Positions 42,475 through 51,485 are shown, counted from the first letter of the stretch. The stretch is 64,000 nt of DNA from G965215055 sp965215055 (GCA_965215055.1 OZ244046.1:1488001-1552000), one strand, 5' to 3'. The notes: generated from the sequence alone by a model not told the origin. Made by a program: numbers and translations.

Positions 42475-43158
42475 TCATGGTTGTTTGAATATACCAAGCT
42501 CTTTTAATCTAATCGCCATTGCTCCTTGAGACACGCGAAATTGCTTAGCGAGAGAATCGAAATGTCGACCTCTAAAGGACTCTGCACTGGCCAAAACGCA
42601 TTCGCGCGTGTCTGAACCTGCCATCGGTCTCACTAGGTCATTTGGATTACTTGGACATAGCCAAAAAGCTAAATTTTCATCAACTCTGATTGGTGGTTTC
42701 ATACCGAAAGTTTCTTCTATTTTTGACCGCAGAAGTTTAGCTGGCATAAGAAAACAAGCTGCAAAGTAATCGGCTTCTTTCTCTTTTGGTTTGCGCACCA
42801 CTTTTTTTGACCCATCTATCGGACGATCACGATGCATTACCTCATCAGGGTGAAGAACTCAATGCCCAATTTCGTGAGCACCTGTAAATCGCGTTACGTA
42901 GAATGGGAACCTTCCGGAAACCAGTATAGTTTTTCTCTGTCGATCAATTGACCCGGCAACTTCAAAAGAATCTCCAGCATATCCAAATGGTCCGAGCGTT
43001 TCTCCCATATCAAAATTCACGTCTAGGACGCGAGCTGCGACTTCGGGTTCAAGCATGTTGATAGGCTTTGGAGCACCTTCTGGCCAGAGGCTGTTTCTTT
43101 CCTGCCAAATACGCTTATGAAGGTCATAAGCCTTCTTTTCAATGAATTTTTTGTTCAT
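42475..43158 (-). pseudogene. ImmA/IrrE-type metallopeptidase broken by an in-frame stop
   Basis: The 5' part (from ATG 43158, MNKKFIEKKAYDLHKRIW) runs to the zinc motif HEIGH, directly followed by TGA (42859-42861). The same frame then continues without shift (VLHPDEVMHRDRPIDG..KEADYFAACFLMPAKLL) to 42475. In relatives a hydrophobic residue, often Trp, follows HEIGH, so a TGG-to-TGA change would explain it. The C-terminal helix-turn-helix-like part looks intact. TGA is used as a normal stop elsewhere in the window, so recoding is unlikely. No matching antitoxin or regulator is seen beside it. Confidence 0.8.
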
Positions 43159-43418
43159 AGTACTACTATATAATGTATATGTGGATAAGTCGAACACATT
43201 ATACTGTGGTTTTTTTATCATAGAATTGATATCCGTGCAAGTGAGTGGATAGGAAAATAGACTTGGCATACTATCGGAAGTAGAGCAGATAGCCTAATTT
43301 GGTTAAGGCAAGCTGTCTGAGAATAGAAATATCAGGCAAATAACGCATGGAAACAATACCGAAATAGGCTCTCAACTTTACCCAAACCCCAATACAAGCA
43401 ACCTATTGGAGAACGACT

Positions 43419-43901
43419 ATGCGTGTGAAAATCCTGGTATTGCTTTTAGTGCTAGTACCCGTTGCAGCTATCGATGTTGTCGCGCAGGAAGACCCTGCCC
43501 CGCCGGTAAAAGAGGAGATAAAAGGTACGGAAAAAGACAAAGCCAATAGCGTTGACCAGTCCTCGCAGAAAGGCATGAGTGAAAAAGAAAAATGCTATCT
43601 ATTTTTAGCTGAAGGTTTTTTATTTTTTGTTGTACTTGTTGGTGCGCCTATTTATTCATGTTGGATGAGTAAGAATAGGAAGACCAAAATTGACGAATTA
43701 AGAGGGCTTAATCTGCCAAGGGGTTCTATCCGTGGCATGTTGGCCCTGCTGAGTGTTGGCTCATTTGTTATTTTCTTGGTACTAGGTCGTAATGCAGCAA
43801 ATTTCTCAGAGATAGTCACTGCATTGGGGACGCTGACGGGTTCCGTGATAGGTTTCTATTTTGGCAATCGCGGGGGAGCCACGCCTGCTCCCAAGACTTA
43901 G
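43419..43901 (+). CDS. Hypothetical membrane protein with signal peptide
   Basis: The protein has 160 residues. An N-terminal signal (VKILVLLLVLVPVAAIDVVAQ) is followed by an acidic/lysine-rich linker, then three hydrophobic helices, with RGLNLPRGSIRGMLALLSVGSFVIFLVLG and a closing VTALGTLTGSVIGFYFGNRG. The SIRxxLALL..VIGFYFG pattern recurs in small bacterial membrane proteins of unknown function. A good GGAG lies before the ATG. The GC content is low, like the rest of this island. Confidence 0.65.
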   Translation: MRVKILVLLLVLVPVAAIDVVAQEDPAPPVKEEIKGTEKDKANSVDQSSQKGMSEKEKCYLFLAEGFLFFVVLVGAPIYSCWMSKNRKTKIDELRGLNLPRGSIRGMLALLSVGSFVIFLVLGRNAANFSEIVTALGTLTGSVIGFYFGNRGGATPAPKT

Positions 43902-44019
43902 TAGGAACGAGGCAAGGCATATTAAGCGGAGCGTAATTTGATGGTCCTAACTGATTGTGAAGCGTCTTCAGATGCTTTTGGTAATATAATCTAATTCAGG
44001 GATTAGGAGGAGGAGTACC

Positions 44020-44217
44020 GTGCCTAAAAAAACTGAAAGAGAAAGAATCTCAAACGAGTACCTGAAAACGTTGGAAGAAGTCAAAAAGCAGTATCAGCAA
44101 TATGTGGAAGTCAGTGAGCTTTATGAGTTGCCCACTCAAAAGAAGGATGAAACGATACAATATGAACCTCCCAGCCCGGAACACCCCTTAACAACGAATA
44201 CAATTCGTATCAGATAG
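44020..44217 (+). CDS. Small hypothetical protein, 65 aa
   Basis: I do not recognise it. It is charged and probably helical at the N-terminus (ERISNEYLKTLEEVKKQYQQY), with a Pro-rich tail. The GTG start has an unusually strong ribosome-binding site (AGGAGGAGG, 6-8 bases upstream), the main reason to call it real. Confidence 0.55.
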   Translation: MPKKTERERISNEYLKTLEEVKKQYQQYVEVSELYELPTQKKDETIQYEPPSPEHPLTTNTIRIR

Positions 44218-44264
44218 AAGGGGATAACTGTCTCAGGTGCCGATTGCCCTTACTTCCGACTCCG

Positions 44265-45116
44265 TTATCCGCGCATTTTATTCGCAGACAATTCAGTAAG
44301 AGTTTTACGGGCTGCTATTACGTCAATGCCTGCCTTGACGGTTTTGTCCAGATTGCTGTCTTCGGTATATATGGCCGGTGCGATACAGTGCACGCGCTCG
44401 TCTCGCAGGTATGTTTCGGCTTTTTTGCGTGCTCCCTTTGTGCTGGTCTTGTAGACTGCAATTGAGGTTCCACCCTGGTCCTTTACCAGTCTGAAGCAGG
44501 GGATGTCAGTATCGCCATCGCCGATGTAAATCATATTCTCAAAGGGAATAGGGCGGTCTTTCCTGGCAGTGAACTTGTTAATCCCGGTATTATCGCTCAG
44601 GTCGTGCGCACCTTTGTTGATCCTGAACAGGTACTGGGTCTTGGTTGTATAGTTGATCGCCAATGCCGGCCAGATTGCAATGTCATTTTGATTAAACAGG
44701 AACTTTGAGGCGTAGATCTTCTTGAACTTCCGCTTGATTGGTGTGCCTGCGATGATTTCGGCATTGCCGGACGACACCAGGTAATGTTCAATGCGAACGT
44801 CCTTGCTCTTGCCGTATTTCGTTATCCGGTCAAACCAGCCGAGCACGCCTTCAAACAACCTGATTTTCCTGCCATGCTCCTTGAAGTCATTTCGGCGTAT
44901 GGATACCCCGGCCTCATCTGCCTTTCTTAGCATCAGGTGCATGTACATCAGGATTGGGTCAGCCTGGTGCTTATCTACCAGTTCGTCTGCTTCTCGCCAG
45001 AATTTTTCTTTTTTTATCTTGATCTTGGGGATGAAGTGGTGCTCCTGCATATTGCCGGGTGCAAGCGTGCCGTCAAAGTCGTACACGATGGCCATTGAAA
45101 CGCGCTTTTGAGACAT
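44265..45116 (-). CDS. HAD-superfamily phosphatase
   Basis: The 283-residue protein has the HAD motifs in order: YDFDGTLAPG (nucleophile Asp, about 13), LVSSGN (motif II, about 113) and YIGDGDTDIPCF (motif III/IV, about 197). The insert between motifs I and II suggests a small-cap phosphatase like those acting on phosphoserine or similar metabolites. The substrate is unknown. It is the first gene after the accessory island, and its end is convergent with the small gene at 44020. Confidence 0.82.
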   Translation of the reverse strand: MSQKRVSMAIVYDFDGTLAPGNMQEHHFIPKIKIKKEKFWREADELVDKHQADPILMYMHLMLRKADEAGVSIRRNDFKEHGRKIRLFEGVLGWFDRITKYGKSKDVRIEHYLVSSGNAEIIAGTPIKRKFKKIYASKFLFNQNDIAIWPALAINYTTKTQYLFRINKGAHDLSDNTGINKFTARKDRPIPFENMIYIGDGDTDIPCFRLVKDQGGTSIAVYKTSTKGARKKAETYLRDERVHCIAPAIYTEDSNLDKTVKAGIDVIAARKTLTELSANKMRG

Positions 45117-45191
45117 TGATTTTCCCTTACACCGACCTGCGACGAGTGGGGAAGGTTGTGATGATTGAGACGAAAACGGCCGCAGAATGGA

Positions 45192-45401
45192 CTAGTGCTT
45201 TTTGCCGTAACGCTTTCTGAATTTGTCTACCTGGCCGGCAGTGTCTACAATTTTTTGCTTGCCGGTAAAAAAAGGATGGCACATTGCGCATACGTCGATT
45301 TGCATGGACTCCGAGCCGTAGGTAGAGCGCGTCGTAAAGGTATTCCCGCAATTGCAAGTTACGGTTACTTCTTGATAGTCTGGGTGGATACTTGGTTTCA
45401 T
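45192..45401 (-). CDS. rpmE: 50S ribosomal protein L31
   Basis: The protein has 69 residues with the L31 pattern MKPSIHPDYQEVTVTCNCGNTF..DVCAMCHPFFTGKQK. The cysteines at 16, 18, 37 and 40 mark the zinc-binding form (C+ type). It is transcribed leftward, with HAD downstream. Confidence 0.95.
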   Translation of the reverse strand: MKPSIHPDYQEVTVTCNCGNTFTTRSTYGSESMQIDVCAMCHPFFTGKQKIVDTAGQVDKFRKRYGKKH

Positions 45402-45824
45402 TTACTTGATGTCATGTTTACGGGCTGAGGCATCATACTGAACCCTAATCCCCAACTCAAGCACGGGTTCAGGTAACTTGAGTTCACGTGTGTTTCTAAA
45501 ATATATCTAAGTAATTTGGCTTAAATAATTGTCTCTCATAGGGGTTTGCGACCTATCCACAGAATCTGTGGATAACCTTGTGCGTATTTTTCAATTACAT
45601 CGATAAAACTCGGGAAACACGCCATTTTTGTTAGATTGATTAGAAAATGTACAAAAATATAACTCATTGATTATTATACACTAATTCAAGGCAAGGTAGA
45701 TTCAGATAATTTTTTAATCAATAAAAGCGGGCATTTTTTTCGGAAATATTGCATTTGTGCATAACCTTGTCATGAGGCACAAGATATGGACGCCTGCCAG
45801 GGGTGTTTCGGTCAACGTCAACAG
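45402..45824. other. 423-base AT-rich intergenic region with DnaA-box-like sites
   Basis: There is no gene here. It lies upstream of leftward rpmE and downstream of leftward hemW. Two inverted DnaA-box-like 9-mers form the 21-base palindrome at 45554-45574 (ctatccaca / tgtggataa). A third, tgtgcataa, is at 45756-45764. The 14-base context tgtgNataaccttgt occurs at both ends of an AT-rich stretch of about 190 bases (45590-45750). The rpmE promoter must also lie here. Confidence 0.6.
45553..45764. promoter_or_regulatory. DnaA-box-like cluster flanking AT-rich DNA
   Basis: Sites at 45553-45561, 45567-45575 and 45756-45764 match TTATNCACA with at most one difference. They may be an origin-like element, a DnaA titration site or a DnaA-controlled promoter. 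Only the sequence matches are seen; binding is not shown. Confidence 0.45.
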
Positions 45825-46982
45825 TTACGCGCATTCTGGCAGAAAGCCCTGCAGCATTTCATCAAGAAATCGATACCCTTGTTCACTGCATCGAGTAGTG
45901 CCATCGTCTTCTACAATCAACAAACCCTCATCCTGCAGGGGCTCAAGCCGTGAGCGAAGGTGTGTATAAGCCAGCCCGGTATGACGTTCGTACTGTCGTT
46001 GGCTGAAGCCATCTTTCAGGCGCAGCGCATTGAGCAGGAATTCAAACAGCAAATCCCGTTGATTTAATATTCGGGGCGTTTTCAAAGGTTCACCGGCGAG
46101 CATTTGTTGCATATATTGTCGTGGATGGCGCGGTTTCTCACTGCGCGAGACTACGCTTTTTTCAGCATTGCTGATTTTCTGGTGGGCACCGGCTCCAATT
46201 CCGACGTAGTCGCCAAACTGCCAGTAGTTACGGTTATGTACACATGCGAACGAATCCCTTGCGTGTGCCGAAACCTCGTACTGTTCAAACCCGTGTCGCG
46301 CGAGCGTGTGCATGGCTTGCTGCTGCATCTCCCAGCCAAGCTCACCGTCGGGCAAGGGGGGAGGATGTTGATAAAAGCGCGTGTCGGGTTCAATCGTCAG
46401 TTGATAATAGGAAATATGCGCGGGGTGCAGTGCAATCGCCTGCTGCACGTCCTGTGCGGCCTGTTGCAGAGTTTGCCCGGGCAAGGCGTACATCAAGTCA
46501 ATATTGATATTTTCAAATCCTGCATTCTTTGCGGTCGACACTGCGGCGATGGCGGTCTGTGCGTCGTGGATGCGCCCGAGCTGACGCAACTGGTCGTCGT
46601 GAAAGCTTTGTGCACCGATGGAGATGCGGTTCACGCCTGCACGCCGAAAGCCGGTAAAATTACGTTGGTCCAGGCTGCCGGGGTTTGCCTCGATGGTGAT
46701 TTCAGCGTTGTCAGCAAGGTACAGACAGTCACGGACGGCTACCAGCAGGCGCCGAATACTGTGCGCGGAAAACAGGCTGGGTGTACCTCCACCGATAAAA
46801 ATACTGACGATTTCACGCCCTTTGACCACTTCCGCCTGCTGCCGCAGATCGATAATCAACGCATCAATATACTGGTCTTCCGGGATCGTTGCCTTGGCTT
46901 GGTAGGAGTTGAAATCACAGTACGGGCATTTCCTGGTGCACCAGGGAATATGCACGTAAAGCGACAAGGGTATTTCAGGCAC
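45825..46982 (-). CDS. hemW: Heme chaperone HemW (radical SAM, coproporphyrinogen oxidase-like)
   Basis: This 385-residue radical SAM protein has the cluster motif CTRKCPYCDF near residue 15, then FIGGGTPSLFS and a C-terminal HemN-type domain. The length and the SLYVHIPWC opening match HemW, which carries heme, rather than the true oxidase HemN. It is the last gene of the rph-rdgB-hemW operon. Confidence 0.92.
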   Translation of the reverse strand: MPEIPLSLYVHIPWCTRKCPYCDFNSYQAKATIPEDQYIDALIIDLRQQAEVVKGREIVSIFIGGGTPSLFSAHSIRRLLVAVRDCLYLADNAEITIEANPGSLDQRNFTGFRRAGVNRISIGAQSFHDDQLRQLGRIHDAQTAIAAVSTAKNAGFENINIDLMYALPGQTLQQAAQDVQQAIALHPAHISYYQLTIEPDTRFYQHPPPLPDGELGWEMQQQAMHTLARHGFEQYEVSAHARDSFACVHNRNYWQFGDYVGIGAGAHQKISNAEKSVVSRSEKPRHPRQYMQQMLAGEPLKTPRILNQRDLLFEFLLNALRLKDGFSQRQYERHTGLAYTHLRSRLEPLQDEGLLIVEDDGTTRCSEQGYRFLDEMLQGFLPECA

Positions 46983-46999
46983 GGGAGCGCTTGAACGAT

Positions 47000-47590
47000 T
47001 TATTTTGATAGCGCGACCAGTTTTTGCAAGGCTTGCGCCCGGTGGCTGATGCGATTTTTTTCAGCCGGGCTCAACTGCGCGGAGGAGCAGTGGTGCGTTG
47101 GGACGTAAAACAATGGGTCATAGCCGAAGCCGTTGTTTCCCCTGGCTTTGCGCAAGATGGTTCCTTCCCAGGTTCCCGTACAAATGACCGGCATGGGGTC
47201 CTGGGCGTGGCGCATGTACACGATTACGCATTGAAAGCGCGCCGTGCGTTGGGAGTCGGCAACCTCGGCAAGACTGGCCAGCAATTTTGTATTATTGGAT
47301 TCATCGTTCGCGTCTTCTCCCGCGTACCTGGCACTGTAAACCCCGGGTGCACCTTGCAATGCGTCCACCTCGATACCGGAATCATCAGCCAGTGCGGGCA
47401 GTCCGGTCTGTTGGGCGGCATGGCGTGCCTTGATGATCGCGTTTTCCACGAAAGTAGTACCCGTTTCCGCAACCTCGTCAACACCGAGCTCGGATTGCCT
47501 GACGAGCTCGAAGCGTCGTGGGTCGAGAACCGCCTGTATTTCCCTTGCCTTGGCGGCGTTATTGCTTGCAAGCACTATCTTTTCGGTCAT
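47000..47590 (-). CDS. rdgB: XTP/dITP diphosphatase RdgB
   Basis: The protein has 196 residues and removes non-canonical purine triphosphates from the pool. Family motifs are LASNNAAKAREI (about 7), FVENAIIKARHAA, LADDSGIEVDALQGAPGVYSARYAG (about 67) and NGFGYDPLF (about 150). It starts right after the rph stop. Confidence 0.95.
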   Translation of the reverse strand: MTEKIVLASNNAAKAREIQAVLDPRRFELVRQSELGVDEVAETGTTFVENAIIKARHAAQQTGLPALADDSGIEVDALQGAPGVYSARYAGEDANDESNNTKLLASLAEVADSQRTARFQCVIVYMRHAQDPMPVICTGTWEGTILRKARGNNGFGYDPLFYVPTHHCSSAQLSPAEKNRISHRAQALQKLVALSK

Positions 47591-48349
47591 CTATACACCA
47601 AGACAGGCCTTCTGTGCGCGGATAATCTCCCTGATTCCAGTGTTTGCCAATTCCAGCAAGGCCGTCAACTGTTCATGCGTGAAGGCATCCTTCTCAGCGG
47701 TACCTTGTATTTCTATAAAAGATTCGGCGTCATTCATCACCACGTTCATATCCGTTTCAGCACCGCAATCCTCGTCGTAGTCGAGATCAAGAACGGGGAC
47801 GTGATTGCAAATTCCGACGGATACCGCGGCAATGAAATGTTGAACCGGGTCGTCATCGATTGTGCCGGAATTTTTCATCTTGCGAATGGCGTCAAACAGT
47901 GCGACGAACCCACCCGAGATCGAGGCCGTGCGCGTGCCGCCGTCGGCCTGGATGACGTCGCAATCCACGGTGATGGAATTCTCACCCAGTTTTTTGAGAT
48001 CGACTGCGGCGCGCAGGGATCGGCCAACCAGGCGCTGAATTTCCAGGGTGCGCCCTCCCTGTCTGCCGCGCGCAGCCTCCCGGGGCATTCGGCTGTCAGT
48101 AGAGCGTGGCAGCATCCCGTATTCCGCGGTAATCCAGCCTCTCCCTTCACCTTTCAGAAATTTGGGCACCTGTTTCGCTACAGTTGCCGTACAAACGACC
48201 CTGGTATCTCCAAACTCGACCAGCACCGACCCTTCCGCGTGCCGGGTATAGTCGCGGATAAACTGAATCCTGCGCAGTTGATTCGGGCTGCGGCCGTTTG
48301 TCCTGCCGCCTGTTCCGGTCGTGGAATTCATAATATCCGCCTGGTGCAT
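47591..48349 (-). CDS. rph: Ribonuclease PH
   Basis: This phosphorolytic 3'-5' exoribonuclease trims tRNA 3' ends. The 252 residues include RSPNQLRRIQFIRDYTRHAEGSV near the start, EGRGWITAEYGMLPRST and VDCDVIQADGGTRTASI. The frame starts at 48349; the ATG six codons in (48331) gives the usual N-terminus. It is divergent from yicC, the common arrangement, and heads the rph-rdgB-hemW operon. Confidence 0.95.
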   Translation of the reverse strand: MHQADIMNSTTGTGGRTNGRSPNQLRRIQFIRDYTRHAEGSVLVEFGDTRVVCTATVAKQVPKFLKGEGRGWITAEYGMLPRSTDSRMPREAARGRQGGRTLEIQRLVGRSLRAAVDLKKLGENSITVDCDVIQADGGTRTASISGGFVALFDAIRKMKNSGTIDDDPVQHFIAAVSVGICNHVPVLDLDYDEDCGAETDMNVVMNDAESFIEIQGTAEKDAFTHEQLTALLELANTGIREIIRAQKACLGV

Positions 48350-48475
48350 TCACAAGAGAGTGCGCATTATATGCAAATTTGCGATTCCCTACACTTGCGA
48401 GATTGTCTTCTCCAAATATGACTTTACAAGGGTATAATCGCACGTAGATCAAATGGAAGAAGGAGCTGGCCGGAC

Positions 48476-49342
48476 GTGCTGCGCAGTATGACGGGTTTTG
48501 CGCGCGTGGAAGATACGTGCGAGCAGGGAAGTCTGAGTTGGGAATTACGTTCCGTCAATCATCGTTACCTGGAAGTCAGCTTTCGCCTGCCTGATGAAGT
48601 CCGCAGCCTGGAACCGAAGCTTCGCGGCTATCTGCAAGAGAGACTTGTACGCGGCAAGATTGACGGTACGTTTCACTGTCAACCCGGAGATCAACAAGTC
48701 TCCAACCTGGAAATCAACGAGCCTCTCCTGGAAAGCCTGTTGCGCCAGGTTGCGCGCGTGAATGATGCATTGCCGCACCATGCACCTGCTACGGCCATCG
48801 ACATCCTGGCGTGGCCGGGATTGATGCAAGCGGCGCAAACGGATACGGAAGGCTTGCATACCGCGTGCTACGAACTGTTTACCAGTGCCGTGGATGAACT
48901 GGTTGCCACGCGGACTAACGAAGGCTGTCACATTGAAAAAATGCTACAGGAACGCTGCGCGGCAATTGGGGCGATAGCCGGAGAAATACGCGGCAGGTAT
49001 CCGCAAGTGCTCACCGCGCTGAAAGGTAAAATACAACGGCGCCTTGAAGAGCTTTCCGTGGAGATCGACCAGGACAGGTTCGAACAGGAACTTGTATACT
49101 TGGCGCAAAAACTCGATATTGCAGAAGAACTGGATCGCCTGGAAAGTCATATAAGCGAGATGACGAACGTTCTCAGTCGTGAGGAACCGGCAGGGAGGCG
49201 GCTGGGCTTTCTTATGCAGGAATTCCATCGCGAAGCGAACACGCTGTCGTCAAAGTCCGCCGACGTTGAGACGACGAAAGCCTCTATCGACCTGAAGGTA
49301 CTCATCGAGCAAATGCGGGAACAGGTTCAAAACGTCGAATAA
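48476..49342 (+). CDS. yicC: YicC family endoribonuclease
   Basis: The protein has 288 residues with the family opening RSMTGFARVEDTCEQGSLSWELRSVNHRYLEVSFRLP and the closing FLMQEFHREANTLSSKSADVE..LIEQMREQVQNVE. E. coli YicC cleaves RNA and acts on small RNAs. The start is GTG 48476; an in-frame ATG (48488) would shorten it by four residues. Confidence 0.92.
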   Translation: MLRSMTGFARVEDTCEQGSLSWELRSVNHRYLEVSFRLPDEVRSLEPKLRGYLQERLVRGKIDGTFHCQPGDQQVSNLEINEPLLESLLRQVARVNDALPHHAPATAIDILAWPGLMQAAQTDTEGLHTACYELFTSAVDELVATRTNEGCHIEKMLQERCAAIGAIAGEIRGRYPQVLTALKGKIQRRLEELSVEIDQDRFEQELVYLAQKLDIAEELDRLESHISEMTNVLSREEPAGRRLGFLMQEFHREANTLSSKSADVETTKASIDLKVLIEQMREQVQNVE

Positions 49343-49364
49343 CGGCATTCCAGGCAGGACTAAC

Positions 49365-49874
49365 ATGTCAAACGACCAACATCTGCAAAGACATCAAGTC
49401 AAGATATTCTGCACGGGCGGAACCATAGACAAGGTCTATTTTGACGCCTTGAGCGATTACCAGGTCGGTGACCCGGTAGTGCCCGATATTCTTGCGGAAG
49501 CCATGGCCGGATTTTCCTATACGGTGGAATCCATCCTCAAGAAAGACAGCCTGGAAATTACCGATGCAGACCGCGAGACGATTTTCAACCGGGTCCAGGC
49601 GGAGAGTTGTCCGCGCATCCTTGTTACCCACGGCACGGACACCATGATCGATACCGCGCGGCGCCTGGAAGCAATCAGCAACAAGACAATCGTATTGACC
49701 GGTGCCATGCAGCCCGCTCGATTTCGCAATACCGATGCCATCTTCAACGTGGGTTACGCCGTCGCTGCGGCGCAACATCTGCCTGCCGGGGTTTATCTCG
49801 CCATGAGCGGACAGGTATTTACTCCGGATGCCGTACGGAAAAATCGGGACGCCGCGAAGTTTGAACCCGTGTAG
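49365..49874 (+). CDS. One-domain asparaginase-like protein
   Basis: The protein has 169 residues and covers only the N-terminal asparaginase domain: CTGGTIDKVYFD (catalytic Thr, about 16) and THGTDTMIDTA (about 87). Full asparaginases have about 330 residues, but short stand-alone versions of this size exist as a family, and the frame ends cleanly. I call it intact, with activity uncertain. Confidence 0.8.
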   Translation: MSNDQHLQRHQVKIFCTGGTIDKVYFDALSDYQVGDPVVPDILAEAMAGFSYTVESILKKDSLEITDADRETIFNRVQAESCPRILVTHGTDTMIDTARRLEAISNKTIVLTGAMQPARFRNTDAIFNVGYAVAAAQHLPAGVYLAMSGQVFTPDAVRKNRDAAKFEPV

Positions 49875-49899
49875 CTTTCATTCCCGGTAAAAATTTCCT

Positions 49900-49925
49900 C
49901 TTGAAAAATTCTTTTTTGCCCATAT
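49900..49925 (+). promoter_or_regulatory. Sigma-32-type heat-shock promoter
   Basis: CTTGAA is followed after 12 bases by gCCCATAT, close to the CTTGAA-N(13-14)-CCCCATNT consensus. It lies 46 bases before the hsp20 start, exactly where heat-shock control of the small chaperone is expected. Confidence 0.7.
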
Positions 49926-49970
49926 CTCTATGGCATATCAAAATATTTTTGTTTATTCAGGAGGTGCAAA

Positions 49971-50405
49971 ATGCTTACAAGGGTATATCGTAATCCGTGG
50001 GATACGATGCGTGACTTCCATGGCGAATTAAACCGCATCTTCGGTGAAGACGAGGGGAGACACGTGGAAACCGCCACTGACTGGATTCCATCCGTTGATA
50101 TCAAGGAAATGAAGGATGCCTATGAGGTCAGTGCGGACGTACCGGGCGTTGATCCGAAAGACATTCACGTTTCATTGGAGCACGACGTTTTGACGGTCAA
50201 GGGAGACCGCAAGGCGGAAAGCAGGGATGAAGGTGAGGGCTATACCAGGACAGAGCGCGTATACGGAAGTTTTTACCGCCGTTTCACAATGCCGGACACT
50301 GCCGATGGGGAAAACATTTCTGCGAAGACCGAGCATGGTGTGTTAAAACTCCACATTCCCAAGAAGGAGAGAGCGTTGCCTAAACGGATAGCCGTTGAAG
50401 GATAA
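49971..50405 (+). CDS. Small heat-shock protein (Hsp20 family)
   Basis: The protein has 144 residues. The alpha-crystallin domain spans about 40-135 (DWIPSVDIKEMKDAYEVSADVPG, LTVKGDRKAE, the closing GVLKLHIPKK). The short tail ends RIAVEG, with an I-x-V anchoring motif. It prevents aggregation of unfolded proteins. A strong GGAGG precedes the ATG, and a sigma-32-like promoter is upstream. Confidence 0.95.
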   Translation: MLTRVYRNPWDTMRDFHGELNRIFGEDEGRHVETATDWIPSVDIKEMKDAYEVSADVPGVDPKDIHVSLEHDVLTVKGDRKAESRDEGEGYTRTERVYGSFYRRFTMPDTADGENISAKTEHGVLKLHIPKKERALPKRIAVEG

Positions 50406-50468
50406 TAACGGTTGAGAGGCAAGCCACGATCAAGCTCGTCTTGATCACCTGCTGCAAGGACGCAGTTG

Positions 50469-50492
50469 CGCCGCGGTTCTCCGCGGCGTTTT
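50469..50492 (+). terminator. Hairpin terminator after hsp20
   Basis: A perfect 8-bp GC stem (cgccgcgg / ccgcggcg) with a ttct loop is followed by TTTT. It separates hsp20 from cbpA. Confidence 0.85.
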
Positions 50493-50516
50493 AGTATGTG
50501 CGACGGGTAGCGAGAC

Positions 50517-51485
50517 ATGGAATATAAAGACTATTACGACATACTGGGCGTTAAGCGTGACGCGCAAGAGGCCGAAATCAAGAAGGCTTATCGCCGCCTT
50601 GCGCGTAAATATCACCCTGACGTGAGCAAGGAATCGAATGCGGAGCAAAAATTCAAGGAAGTCGGCGAGGCGTATGAAGTACTGAAAGATCCTCAAAAGC
50701 GCCAAGCCTATGACCAGCTTGGAAGCAACTGGAAGGCCGGCCAGGACTTTACGCCACCTTCCGGCTGGCAGGATATTTTTTCCGGTGCAGACCTGTCGGG
50801 AAATTTTTCAGGGAGAGGATTTTCCTCATCCGGCTTCAGTGACTTTTTTGAATCCCTGTTTGGTGGAAATTTTACACAGGGTCAGCCATCGGGGTTTCAA
50901 ACTTCAGGATTCCGGAGCGGGGGTCAATCACCGGAGTTTCACGCCTCGGGATTCCAGGGCAAGGGCGCGGACCAGCGTGCGGACATATCCATTACCCTGG
51001 AAGATGCATTTAACGGCGCGACCAGGAGCATTCATCTGAGCAATGGTCGTAACCTCAAAGTCAGAATACCTGCCGGGATTACTCCCGGCCAGCGCATCCG
51101 TCTTGCCGGACAGGGGACAGGGGGCATGGGCGGTGCGCCCAGCGGGGACCTCTACCTGGAAGTACAGGTACTCCCGCACAGTCTATACACGCTGAAGGGC
51201 CGTGACGTGCTGCTGAACCTGCCGATCAGTCCGTGGGAAGCGGCACTGGGCGCGCGCGTGCGAGTGCCCACCTTGGGCGGCCACGTGGACGCCACGCTTC
51301 CGCCCGCTTCGCAGTCGGGCAAAAAATTGCGCCTGAAAAAGCGTGGCCTGCCGGGGAAGCCTGCGGGAGACCAGATAGTAACCTTGCAAATCGTCATGCC
51401 GGAGGCGTCTACCGAGGAAGACAAGCGTTTTTACCAGGACATGGCGAAACGCTTTGAATTCAACCCCCGCAAATCCCTCTCGTAA
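50517..51485 (+). CDS. cbpA: DnaJ-like co-chaperone CbpA
   Basis: The protein has 322 residues. The J domain (1-68) carries the HPD motif in RRLARKYHPDVSKE. A Gly/Ser/Phe-rich linker (about 85-155) with repeated SGF motifs follows, then the two C-terminal substrate-binding domains. The zinc fingers of DnaJ are absent, which makes it CbpA. No cbpM modulator gene follows. Confidence 0.93.
   Translation: MEYKDYYDILGVKRDAQEAEIKKAYRRLARKYHPDVSKESNAEQKFKEVGEAYEVLKDPQKRQAYDQLGSNWKAGQDFTPPSGWQDIFSGADLSGNFSGRGFSSSGFSDFFESLFGGNFTQGQPSGFQTSGFRSGGQSPEFHASGFQGKGADQRADISITLEDAFNGATRSIHLSNGRNLKVRIPAGITPGQRIRLAGQGTGGMGGAPSGDLYLEVQVLPHSLYTLKGRDVLLNLPISPWEAALGARVRVPTLGGHVDATLPPASQSGKKLRLKKRGLPGKPAGDQIVTLQIVMPEASTEEDKRFYQDMAKRFEFNPRKSLS

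Noticed and set aside
42859..42861. TGA after HEIGH read through as selenocysteine or tryptophan
   Set aside because: Many genes here use TGA as a normal stop, and no selenocysteine insertion hairpin is evident. A nonsense mutation is simpler.
49365..49874. Asparaginase gene as a truncated pseudogene
   Set aside because: One-domain proteins of this length form their own family, and no trace of the C-terminal half follows the stop.
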